Shown piece by piece: positions 36,537 through 44,508 of a DNA stretch of 64,000 nucleotides. The DNA is taken from the NCBI RefSeq assembly GCF_000427405.1, contig NZ_KE386491.1, forward strand, positions 5,050,947-5,114,946, in the 5' to 3' direction. A program made the translations under genes and the position numbers. The first letter of the stretch is position 1. Each line of letters begins with the position of its first letter. The notes beneath the pieces were generated by a model. The model was not told where the DNA came from and did no database searches. It worked only from the letters and a program-made list of their open reading frames with translations. The stretch comes from Flectobacillus major DSM 103. GTDB lineage: Bacteria > Bacteroidota > Bacteroidia > Cytophagales > Spirosomataceae.

Positions 36537-37538
36537 TTATGGAGTCATGTAATTAATTTCTGTTTTAATTCTTTTATCGACAGGGTTGAGTTTTTCAAAA
36601 GCCCTTGGCGACAACTTGATTACTACTTTGTCAGAGCCAATGTCGGGAAGTCTTCCAATCACCTTCACCCAAATACTCTGTCCATTAGCAACATTTTTTA
36701 CATTTACTAAAGTTCCCACAGGAGCCGAGCGGTGAAGTGCCAAATACTTACCCGATTTGTCTTCTACGTCAATCAACTCTGCTAGGCCAGTCTCGATTGT
36801 CTTTTTATAACCAGATAACGAGCGACTTGTTTCGATAGTGGGTTTACTATCTATTTCCGAAGGCGTTGTTGAGGCCAAAGGAGGTGCCATAGTAGCCTGT
36901 GTGCTTGTAGGAGTTGGGTAACTTGGTGGGTCTACTCGCAATATATCGTTACGCCCAACGGTACTAGTAGTATTGGCTCTTTTGGCATATTCAGCCGCAT
37001 CTATAATCAATACTTGGCCTACCTCAAGGTTGTCCGACGACAAACTGTTCCATCTACGAATATCACCAATCGAAATTCTATATTTGGCTGCAATACCGTA
37101 TAACCCTTGTCCAGGTTCCACAACGTGAGTTACTGTTTTGGGTAAACTAGCAGATGCTGGAGAGCTGGTTGTTGACGAAGGCATAGGAACTCGCTGAGCA
37201 ACTACAGCGGCATCTTGCCGAGGAGGATACGCATTGCTTGGAGGCGTACTAGCCACCAACCCTTTATATGGAATACGGATTAATTGCCCAATTTTTACAG
37301 TTTCAGAAGCTCCAGGGTTGGCGTTTTTGAACTCAGAAATAGAGCTACCGTATTTTTTTACGATAGAATACAAAGTTTGTTTAGGTTGTACTTTATATAT
37401 GACAAAAGTTTTGCCACCCTCTTTGCTTAAACCAACCGAATCTTTTACAATTCCTTCAGCTAAAGAGGTAAGAGACGTTCCTGCAACAACCATACAGGTT
37501 AGTAAAAGTTCATAAGCGGATTTTTGATTATAGCTCAT
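36537..37538 (-). CDS. Exported LysM protein with RlpA-like C-terminal domain
   Basis: A 333-residue exported protein. The signal region is YELLLTCMVVAGTSLTSLAE; two LysM domains follow (about 44-90, YKVQPKQTLYSIVKKYGSSI; about 133-178, HVVEPGQGLYGIAAKYRISI), joined by Pro/Ser/Thr-rich linkers. The C-terminal 85 residues (LHRSAPVGTLVNVKNVANGQ, IWVKVIGRLPDI, VVIKLSPRAFEKLN) resemble the double-psi beta-barrel of RlpA. It probably binds peptidoglycan in the periplasm. The start at 37538 overlaps the end of the upstream DUF4905 gene by 11 bp (ATGAGCTATAA), which implies translational coupling; an earlier in-frame ATG at 37568 would deepen the overlap. Confidence 0.85.
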   Translation of the reverse strand: MSYNQKSAYELLLTCMVVAGTSLTSLAEGIVKDSVGLSKEGGKTFVIYKVQPKQTLYSIVKKYGSSISEFKNANPGASETVKIGQLIRIPYKGLVASTPPSNAYPPRQDAAVVAQRVPMPSSTTSSPASASLPKTVTHVVEPGQGLYGIAAKYRISIGDIRRWNSLSSDNLEVGQVLIIDAAEYAKRANTTSTVGRNDILRVDPPSYPTPTSTQATMAPPLASTTPSEIDSKPTIETSRSLSGYKKTIETGLAELIDVEDKSGKYLALHRSAPVGTLVNVKNVANGQSIWVKVIGRLPDIGSDKVVIKLSPRAFEKLNPVDKRIKTEINYMTP

Positions 37539-38184
37539 AACCGTGCAATTGGCATTTGTTTTTAACATATAACAGAATTTCGGGTTTTATAGTAAAGGTG
37601 CTTATACCCAAACCTTCGGACTCAGCAATTAGCTCATGAAGCAGAATTTCACGTTTTCGATTTACGACAAGTAGGTAATTACAGAGTTTATTTTCACAGT
37701 AAAGATAATAAGAAATAATAATCTTGTCCTTATATTCGAGATAATCTACACCTTTTTGGATGTCAATACTTAGTAAACGATACAAAAATTTGAATATTGC
37801 TGGAAAAAACTCATTATCGTCTGTATAATGCAAAGGATGTAAAGCCAAAACGGTGTTTTTTCCCTCAAAACCCAAAATTTTACTACTTTGTTCTACACGA
37901 TTGCCCGATTGGAGTTCAATGTAGTAATTATCAATTACTTCGGGCTTAGAATCGGCCGAAAACTCAACAATATTGGCATACCCTTGCTGTACTTCTACCA
38001 AACTTTGCCACCATGTTTTGTTGGGGCTAGGCTGTTGCCATAATAATTCGCCTGAGTGTAAATCTATTGTTGCAAAATACACCTTTCGGGTAATATCATC
38101 TCTTAATTCTGTCACAAGAAACTGGTCATCAAACTTGATATTCCATATTTTTGCGGGAAAAGAATGTTCAAATAATTGTCTCAC
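37528..38184 (-). CDS. DUF4905-like protein
   Basis: A 218-residue protein without a signal peptide, rich in beta strands and aromatic residues (LWQQPSPNKTWWQSL, NYYIELQSGNRV). It recalls the DUF4905 family of Bacteroidota, function unknown; the pattern of repeated strands could be an incomplete beta-propeller. It overlaps the LysM gene by 11 bp, so the two are cotranscribed, and it is divergent from kdsB. Confidence 0.65.
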   Translation of the reverse strand: MRQLFEHSFPAKIWNIKFDDQFLVTELRDDITRKVYFATIDLHSGELLWQQPSPNKTWWQSLVEVQQGYANIVEFSADSKPEVIDNYYIELQSGNRVEQSSKILGFEGKNTVLALHPLHYTDDNEFFPAIFKFLYRLLSIDIQKGVDYLEYKDKIIISYYLYCENKLCNYLLVVNRKREILLHELIAESEGLGISTFTIKPEILLYVKNKCQLHGYEL

Positions 38185-38385
38185 GCTATTACCTGCTGTT
38201 AGTTAGTCATAATTTTGCTGAAAACACAAAAATACTAGAATACTTTTAAAGAATTTTACTAATCAATATAGTCTGGCTATATTTAAGACCTATATTCATC
38301 ATAAATTTAACCAACTCTTTATTGAGTATGATGTTACCTTTTGTTGATGGTTGCTTCATTTATTATTTCATAAATATCCATTACT

Positions 38386-39159
38386 GTGATTAAAATTTTA
38401 GGAATTATCCCGGCTCGATACGCCTCTACTCGTTTTCCTGCCAAGCCCTTGGTAGATATTGCTGGCAAATCCATGATTCAACGGGTGTATGAGCAAGCCC
38501 AACAAGCCCAAGTTTTGTCGAAGGTAGTTGTTGCTACCGACGATAAGCGAATTTATGACCATGTTTTGTCTTTTGGTGGAAATGTTGTGATGACCTCTAC
38601 CGAGCACCCTAGTGGCACTGATAGATGCTTTGAAGCTTATACTCGTGTTTGGGAAGAAGAACAGTTGGCTGCAAAAGATACCTTAGTGCCTTACAACTAT
38701 GTTATCAATATTCAGGGCGATGAGCCTTTTATTCAGCCTGAACAAATTAGTATTTTGGCCGATAGCTTAGATGGCACAACCGAATTGGCTACTTTAATCA
38801 AACAGATTGAAGATGAAACAACGCTTTTTAACCCCAACACCCCCAAGGTTATTTTCGACAATCATTATCAGGCTATTTACTTTAGCCGTCAGACTATCCC
38901 GTATTTGCGGGGTGTCGAAAAAGGGCAATGGCTGGGTTTGTATAAGTATTATAAACATATTGGTATCTATGCGTATCGTACCGATATTTTGGCTCAAATA
39001 ACCCAACTTCCTATGGCATTGCTCGAACAGGCTGAGTCGCTGGAGCAACTCCGTTGGTTGGCCAATGGGTTCAAAATTAAGGTAGCGATTACTCCATACG
39101 ATAGCTTTGGAATAGATGCCCCCGACGACCTGCAAGAGGCTTTGAGGCGACTGTCGTAA
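38386..39159 (+). CDS. kdsB: 3-deoxy-manno-octulosonate cytidylyltransferase
   Basis: A 257-residue nucleotidyltransferase that activates Kdo as CMP-Kdo for lipopolysaccharide inner-core synthesis. Motifs are IIPARYASTRFPAKPL (CTP binding), VVVATDD, MTSTEHPSGTDR and NIQGDEPFI, and the late FGIDAPDDL. The start is GTG at 38386, directly before the conserved IKILGIIPARY. Together with glmM it belongs to envelope precursor synthesis. Confidence 0.95.
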   Translation: MIKILGIIPARYASTRFPAKPLVDIAGKSMIQRVYEQAQQAQVLSKVVVATDDKRIYDHVLSFGGNVVMTSTEHPSGTDRCFEAYTRVWEEEQLAAKDTLVPYNYVINIQGDEPFIQPEQISILADSLDGTTELATLIKQIEDETTLFNPNTPKVIFDNHYQAIYFSRQTIPYLRGVEKGQWLGLYKYYKHIGIYAYRTDILAQITQLPMALLEQAESLEQLRWLANGFKIKVAITPYDSFGIDAPDDLQEALRRLS

Positions 39160-39194
39160 TACTATAAAGCAAGCTAAAACAATCTCTATATAGC

Positions 39195-39950
39195 ATGAAA
39201 AACCAGAAAAAAATAGTACTTATCCTATTGATGCTATGCAGTGGCATATTGTGTATGGATGCACAATCACTTACGCAGCAGGTTTTTAGGGGAACAATCA
39301 ATGGTAAGATTGGCGTAAGTTTACAGCTTGTAGTCCAGAATGATGTAGTATATGGAACGGCCTCGTACACCCAAAAGGGTATTCCTATTGATGTGATAGG
39401 TTCGCTGAATCAAGGCCAAATAGTTGTACATGAGCTAATGCCCGATGGGAGTGTTACGGGTATTTATGCTGGGATTTTGAAAAATGGTGCTATCAATGGA
39501 ATATGGGTTGCTGGCAATAAACGAACCGCTAAAGACCTAAAGTTATCTCTGAAAAAAGTAAGCGAAAGTACCACAACTGTTACTCCTAACAAAGATGTAA
39601 CGGGTACTTATAGATATTCGTTTGGCGAAGAATTAGGTACAGGGGCGTTATTGGTGCAGCAAATAAGCCCAACCAAAATAGCTGTAGCATTTAATTGTTT
39701 TACGGCAGGGCCAGCGTTTAATATGGCTATATTGGACAAAACCGTATTATCTCTCAAAAACGGAGAAGCTATTTATAGTAGTAACGAGTGTGGAAAATGT
39801 AAGTTCAAAATATCGTTTCTTCCCAAAGGGGCTCAGGTAAGTTATATGGACGATGCCTACGATTGTGGCTTTGGCAATGCTGCTTCTACAGCAGGAAGCT
39901 ACATAAAAACTAATTCGTCCAAACCAACATTTGCCAAGCTAGATGAATAA
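39195..39950 (+). CDS. Secreted protein of unknown function
   Basis: A 251-residue exported protein with a signal peptide (KKIVLILLMLCSGILCMDAQ). I recognise no family. The sequence looks all-beta, with a repeated G-x-I-N-G pattern (FRGTINGKIGVSLQLVVQ, LKNGAINGIWVAGN), and the last third has three cysteines (SSNECGKCKF, DDAYDCGFG). It starts 35 bp after kdsB on the same strand, so it may be in the same transcript. Confidence 0.7.
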   Translation: MKNQKKIVLILLMLCSGILCMDAQSLTQQVFRGTINGKIGVSLQLVVQNDVVYGTASYTQKGIPIDVIGSLNQGQIVVHELMPDGSVTGIYAGILKNGAINGIWVAGNKRTAKDLKLSLKKVSESTTTVTPNKDVTGTYRYSFGEELGTGALLVQQISPTKIAVAFNCFTAGPAFNMAILDKTVLSLKNGEAIYSSNECGKCKFKISFLPKGAQVSYMDDAYDCGFGNAASTAGSYIKTNSSKPTFAKLDE

Positions 39951-40230
39951 ACGAAGGCTTGTAGAAATTTCAGTTGTTGGGTATTTGCTTTCTTAACAAT
40001 TAAGGTTATTCTACTTTGTCAAGAGAAGAATATGCTTTTTTATCTAAAATTATCCAATAGTATCAACACTAATATTGAAGGGTCTTATTTACGTCTGTGC
40101 AGAATATCTATTTTAACCACTTACTCAATTAGCCTATTTAGTTGTATTAATTTGATGTACTTTTATCGTTTGAGTCATAGAGTTATATATTACTTTGTAT
40201 AATATTTTAGTAAACAAATTCCATAGAAGT

Positions 40231-40710
40231 ATGAAAATTAAACTATTATTTTCCGCCATTTTGTTTGTTGGGTTATTTAGCTTTGTGCACCAGTCGCAGG
40301 CACAATTGTACAAGTCGGCATTGGGGTTGAGGTTGGGTGCTGCCAATGGTATTACTTACAAAACATTTGTTAGTAACAATGCTGCATTTGAGGCAATTGG
40401 TACATTCAGATACAAAGGCTTTGGCCTTACGGGGTTGTATGAAGTACATGGGCGGGCTTTTGACTCAAGAGATTTCAATTGGTTTATTGGTGGTGGTGGT
40501 CACGTTTATTTCTGGGGCGACAATCACCCAGGTTTTATCAACAACGATAACCGAACAGTGGCCGGTTTGGACGGTATTTTGGGTTTGGAAGGTAAAGTAA
40601 GAACAATTCCTTTGGCCATCAGTTTAGACTGGAAACCAACGATCAATATTATTAATTATTCTAGTTTTTGGGGCGATGAGTTTGCTTTGTCATTTAGATA
40701 TACTTTCTAA
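40231..40710 (+). CDS. Small outer-membrane beta-barrel-like protein
   Basis: A 159-residue exported protein with a signal peptide (MKIKLLFSAILFVGLFSFVH, ending QSQA). The mature part alternates hydrophobic and polar residues in short strands separated by Gly-rich turns (LGLRLGAANGITYKTFV, WFIGGGGHVYFWGDN), and it ends in RYTF, an aromatic C terminus typical of outer-membrane barrels recognised by BamA. An 8-stranded barrel is likely; function unknown. The ATG at 40231 is preferred to upstream in-frame codons. A TTTG and a TTACTTTG lie about 50 bp upstream and could be the promoter. Confidence 0.78.
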   Translation: MKIKLLFSAILFVGLFSFVHQSQAQLYKSALGLRLGAANGITYKTFVSNNAAFEAIGTFRYKGFGLTGLYEVHGRAFDSRDFNWFIGGGGHVYFWGDNHPGFINNDNRTVAGLDGILGLEGKVRTIPLAISLDWKPTINIINYSSFWGDEFALSFRYTF

Positions 40711-40770
40711 AATGTCGACAAATCATTGAATGATAAGGATTCTTGATTTTTGTATAGAATAACATACTAA

Positions 40771-40827
40771 AAAAACGTAGGTCTCAAATTTTACAACTGT
40801 TATGTAGAATTTGAGACCTACGTTTTT
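40771..40827. terminator. Very long bidirectional terminator
   Basis: A 57-base element: 20 perfect base pairs (40771-40790 with 40808-40827) extended by five inner pairs to a 7-base loop, ending in TTTTT on one strand and, by symmetry, on the other. It lies between the convergent barrel-protein and L,D-transpeptidase genes. Confidence 0.85.
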
Positions 40828-40942
40828 GTGGAAAAGCAAAAGGCTTTTTAACACATTATAGTGTCATGAAGCTGAGGTAATAATTGTATCGTAAATTAAA
40901 ACGACTTCAATTATTGAATTACAGATGTAGCATATTGCTTGT

Positions 40943-41692
40943 TTATTTGAGCAGGTATCGTCCGTTGTTGTCAATTTGAATATTGGGGAGTTTTTGACTA
41001 TTTTCAAAATAGCTAAAGCCAGCCTGTAAGCCTGTCCAGAAGTTAATCAAATCGTCTTTTCCTTGATTAGCTTGTTGAAGAGCTTGCAAATTAGTGTCGG
41101 TAAGCTTGGTAGGAAAAATATGAACAGGAATTTGTTGTCCATTTGATTTGGCACGTATAGCCAATATATAGAGTTCTTTTATCATTTCGTCGCCAACAGG
41201 AATACAGCCAATTGTCAGGCATGAGCCATGAATAAAGATATTGTCGCCAGGATTGACAGGGTCGGCAAATTTGAGGTCGGAGGCATTAGGGTAGCTTACC
41301 CGAAACGAAAGATAATATTCGCTTTGTGGGTTAAAGGCATCTATATGATAAAAACCTTCAGGCATTTGGCGGTCGCCAGAGCGGCGTTTGGGGCCTAAAT
41401 TGCCAGTTGTAGCACAAAAACTATAGGTTTTTAATAGAGTGAATTTTTCAGAGCTTTTGTTTTTTGCCCAAACCTCAATGATTTGTTCTTTTTTGAAAGC
41501 CCTAAAGAACACCTCAAAATTTGTTGTACTTATCCCTTTGGTACTTAATAAATCATCAATAACTTTACCTTTGGTTCTGACGGCCTCACGTACTTTTGGA
41601 AAGCTCATTTGGCTTTGATAAAATGATTTTGGAGGGTCAACAAAGCTCGATAATGATATAGTAATAGATACTAACAGTAAGATGTTCTTCAT
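40943..41692 (-). CDS. L,D-transpeptidase (YafK-like)
   Basis: A 249-residue exported protein with a signal peptide (residues 1-18, LLLVSITISLSSF). The YkuD catalytic motif is FIHGSCLTIGCIPVGDEM with His155 and nucleophile Cys163, the spacing typical of the YafK branch. Upstream, EGFYHIDAFNPQSEYYLSF is also family-like. These enzymes form or break 3-3 and protein-peptidoglycan cross-links in the periplasm. It is convergent with the barrel-protein gene. Confidence 0.9.
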   Translation of the reverse strand: MKNILLLVSITISLSSFVDPPKSFYQSQMSFPKVREAVRTKGKVIDDLLSTKGISTTNFEVFFRAFKKEQIIEVWAKNKSSEKFTLLKTYSFCATTGNLGPKRRSGDRQMPEGFYHIDAFNPQSEYYLSFRVSYPNASDLKFADPVNPGDNIFIHGSCLTIGCIPVGDEMIKELYILAIRAKSNGQQIPVHIFPTKLTDTNLQALQQANQGKDDLINFWTGLQAGFSYFENSQKLPNIQIDNNGRYLLK

Positions 41693-41897
41693 AATCGTAA
41701 TTATTTATGGGTTAAATCAATAACTGTAAAGTTATTATGTTTATCTCTATTTTTTTTAAAAAACTCCTGCATTTTTACCGCCTAAGTATTCATAAAACAA
41801 AGTATGTCTTGTAGCGTATTTGTCTTAATAGAGGGATAGGTGCGGTTAAGCAAATTCGTCCTAACTTTATGTGTATATCAAAAAAACATTATTCATT

Positions 41898-42194
41898 ATG
41901 ATTACTCTCGAAAACTTCAAAATCACTCTTTCCGATGCTGAACCGCCCTTACACTGGAATGTATTATTACAAGCTTTGTGGTACGATGCCAAGGGCGATT
42001 GGGATGCCGCACACGATATTGCTCAGTCGCAAGAAGGCACACAATTATATGATAGATTACACGCCTATCTGCATCGTAAAGAAGGCGATAACTGGAATGC
42101 CAATTACTGGTATACCCGTGCCAAAGCAAAGATGCCCTCGGTATCGCTAGAAAAAGAATGGGAAAGTTTGGTGATAGCTTTTCAAAACAACTGA
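41898..42194 (+). CDS. Small TPR-like protein of unknown function
   Basis: A 98-residue cytoplasmic protein with a widespread but unnamed pattern: LHWNVLLQALWYDAKGDWDA, AHDIAQSQEGTQLYDRLHAY and NWNANYWYTRAKAKMP. The WDAAHDIAQ and NWNANYWYTRA halves look like two helical-hairpin repeats (TPR-like). I recall similar proteins annotated only as hypothetical. The ATG at 41898 is chosen over a GTG at 41871. It ends 4 bp before the next gene, so the two form an operon. Confidence 0.75.
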   Translation: MITLENFKITLSDAEPPLHWNVLLQALWYDAKGDWDAAHDIAQSQEGTQLYDRLHAYLHRKEGDNWNANYWYTRAKAKMPSVSLEKEWESLVIAFQNN

Positions 42195-42198
42195 GCAG

Positions 42199-42948
42199 AT
42201 GAAAAATATTCAAACCATAGATGACGTTTTGCATGCTTTAGATGCCATAATTGTACAATGTCATAAAGACCGCTCGGCAATAGGATATTTTGCGTGCCTG
42301 TATCGAAAAATGACACTGGCTGTCAAGAAAGGAATAGACGATGGTATATTTGCCGATGCCACTCGGATGACTCGCCTAGATGTGATATTTGCCAAAAGGT
42401 ACTTGAAGGCTCATGAGTTATATATACAAAAAAAACAGCCTACTCGCTCATGGAAAGTTGCTTTTGATGCCTGCCAAAAAAATGAAATTACCGTAATTCA
42501 ACATCTTCTTTTGGGCATAAATGCTCATATTAATCTGGATTTGGGAATTGCTGCGGCACAAACAAGCCTCGACAAGAGTATTGATACCTTGGAAGGCGAC
42601 TTTAACAAAATCAACGATATAATTTCGTCGCTGGTAGGTGAGGTACAAAACGAACTGACCGAAATTTGGTTTCCAATGCGTTTTTTAGATAAAATTTCAG
42701 AAAATTGGAATGCCGCTGTAATAAATTTTAGTATAGGTATTGCCCGACAAAAAGCATGGGACGTAGCCACCAGCTTGGCTCATTTGCCAAGTGTTCAGCA
42801 CGATGTATTCATTGAGCATCTGGACTTAAAAATAGAAGCATTAGCCCTAAAAATTCGTAACCCAAGTATATTGAAGCGTATGTATCTGACAATGCTAAAA
42901 TGGACAGAATTAAGCGACGTGAGGCAAATTATTGATATACTCAAATAA
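42199..42948 (+). CDS. DUF5995 family protein
   Basis: A 249-residue, mostly helical, cytoplasmic protein. The pattern AIIVQCHKDRSAIGYFACLY followed by RLDVIFAKRYLKAHELYIQK and WKVAFDACQKNEITVIQHLL, then LLGINAHINLDLGIAAAQ, matches the DUF5995 family; His residues in IQHLLLGINAHIN could bind metal. No activity is known. It starts 4 bp after the TPR-like gene and is followed 62 bp later by metF. Confidence 0.82.
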   Translation: MKNIQTIDDVLHALDAIIVQCHKDRSAIGYFACLYRKMTLAVKKGIDDGIFADATRMTRLDVIFAKRYLKAHELYIQKKQPTRSWKVAFDACQKNEITVIQHLLLGINAHINLDLGIAAAQTSLDKSIDTLEGDFNKINDIISSLVGEVQNELTEIWFPMRFLDKISENWNAAVINFSIGIARQKAWDVATSLAHLPSVQHDVFIEHLDLKIEALALKIRNPSILKRMYLTMLKWTELSDVRQIIDILK

Positions 42949-43010
42949 GCAACCTGATTTTTGGTGTATCTTTGAACTCCTAATTCCGCACTCCAACTTA
43001 TTACCACAAA

Positions 43011-43964
43011 ATGACAAAAATTACACAGTACATTGAGGAGGCCAAAGGTAAAACCCTCTTTTCGATCGAAATTATTCCGCCTGTAAAAGGAGAAAGTATT
43101 CAAACCTTGATGGGTAATATTGAGCCTCTGATGGAGTTCAAACCTCCTTTTATTGAAGTAACCTACCACCGTGAAGAGTTTATTGAAAAGATTATCAATG
43201 GCCGAATAGAGCGTATTCCAACCCGAAAACGCCCCGGTACAGTGGGTATTTGTGCTTCTATTATTAATCGTTTCAAAGTAGATGCAGTGCCACACGTAAT
43301 TTGCGGAGGTTTTACCAAAGAAGAAACCGAAGATTTTTTATTTGATTTACATTATTTGGGTATCGACAACGTGCTGGTACTACGTGGCGACCCCGTAAAA
43401 GGCAACGCCGCTTTTGTGCCTGAAAAGGGTGGACATGCTTATGCAAGCGATTTGCTTCAGCAGGTTGTAAAAATGAATCAAGGGGTATTGCTACACGAAG
43501 AAACCGAAATCAGTCCTACTAATTTTTGTATTGGTGTGGCGGGTTATCCCGAAAAGCACTTTGAAGCACCCAATATTGATGTCGATTTTGAATACCTTCG
43601 CCAAAAAGTGGCTTTGGGGGCTGACTATGTTGTGACACAAATGTTTTTTGATAATAAAAAATATTTTGACTTTGTCCAAAAATGCCGTTCTGAGGGTATC
43701 AATGTACCTATTATTCCAGGATTAAAACCATTAGCTACCAAAAAACAATTAACGGTTTTGCCAAGAATTTTCCACCTCGATATACCTCAAGATTTGGTAA
43801 AAGCGGTTAATGAATGCAAATCTGATAAAGACGTAAAGCAAGTAGGAATTGATTGGTGTATACAGCAATGTAAAGAACTTATTGATTTTGGAGCTCCAAT
43901 TTTACATTTTTATACCATGAGCAAATCTGAAAGTACCAAAAAGATTGCTGAAGCTATTTTTTAG
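43011..43964 (+). CDS. metF: Methylenetetrahydrofolate reductase
   Basis: A 317-residue flavoenzyme that reduces methylene-tetrahydrofolate to methyl-tetrahydrofolate, the methyl donor for MetH (22798-26574). Motifs include FSIEIIPPVKGES with the catalytic Glu, the VTYHREEFI segment, NVLVLRGDP for FAD contacts, GVAGYPEKH and DYVVTQMFFDN. The length is normal for the bacterial catalytic domain. It follows the DUF5995 gene on the same strand. Confidence 0.95.
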   Translation: MTKITQYIEEAKGKTLFSIEIIPPVKGESIQTLMGNIEPLMEFKPPFIEVTYHREEFIEKIINGRIERIPTRKRPGTVGICASIINRFKVDAVPHVICGGFTKEETEDFLFDLHYLGIDNVLVLRGDPVKGNAAFVPEKGGHAYASDLLQQVVKMNQGVLLHEETEISPTNFCIGVAGYPEKHFEAPNIDVDFEYLRQKVALGADYVVTQMFFDNKKYFDFVQKCRSEGINVPIIPGLKPLATKKQLTVLPRIFHLDIPQDLVKAVNECKSDKDVKQVGIDWCIQQCKELIDFGAPILHFYTMSKSESTKKIAEAIF

Positions 43965-44098
43965 GTCATTATTCAGGTTTTGGGGCGAGTAATATTCAGG
44001 ATATATAGCACTAAAGTATAATAAGTACTGCATTTTTGAAGCAGAAAATGCAGTACAAAGCCCTCCTAAAATTGTAGATGTGGGTTGAGTAAAACTCT

Positions 44099-44158
44099 TT
44101 TGAGGTATATTTTGTAAAACACCCAACTACTTGGTATTGGGGTGAACTATACCTCAAA
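44099..44158. repeat. Large imperfect palindrome downstream of metF
   Basis: TTTGAGGTATA (44099-44109) pairs with TATACCTCAAA (44148-44158), with a second inner pairing of CACCC with GGGTG. ACTCTT (44094-44099) and AAGAGT (44160-44165) extend it. It may be the metF terminator or the remnant of a small mobile element in the 544-bp gap. Confidence 0.5.
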
Positions 44159-44213
44159 CAAGAGTCATTCTGTCTTTTTTGATTAATAGTCGAGAAATAC
44201 CTATTATTTGTGT

Positions 44214-44264
44214 GCTTTTTTTCCAATAGGGCGAGACCTAAGCCGCACACTATTGGGAAAAAAA
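44214..44264. repeat. Hairpin in the gap upstream of the sensor kinase
   Basis: A T-run plus CCAATAG (to 44229) pairs with CTATTGG plus an A-run (44250-44264), with one extra G, around a 20-base loop. It lies just before the 69-bp dispersed repeat. Confidence 0.5.
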
Positions 44265-44281
44265 GGACGATGGTCTACCTC

Positions 44282-44350
44282 ATAAATCCCAACCAACACC
44301 CATAGGAGGTTTCTTTTAATATTACCTAAAATTCGAGATGACTCATGTTT
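44282..44350. repeat. Dispersed 69-bp repeat, copy B
   Basis: Same length and about 59/69 identical by eye to 22676-22744. Both copies lie in gaps after methionine-cycle genes and about 70-120 bp from a hairpin. Confidence 0.7.
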
Positions 44351-44508
44351 GAAACTACATTTTATTGAATATGAGAATATTATATTACTTTTGAGAAATA
44401 TTACAGGAAACTATACAATACCGTAATCTGTACGGAAATAGGCTTGGAAAACTGTAAAAAACAGATATTTTGCCTTTAAATAATACAATCTGCCAGTTAA
44501 TAATCCTT

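Noticed and set aside
43902..44250. Two minus-strand open frames in the metF downstream gap
   Set aside because: They overlap metF and the palindromes, have no recognisable motifs, and look like chance frames.
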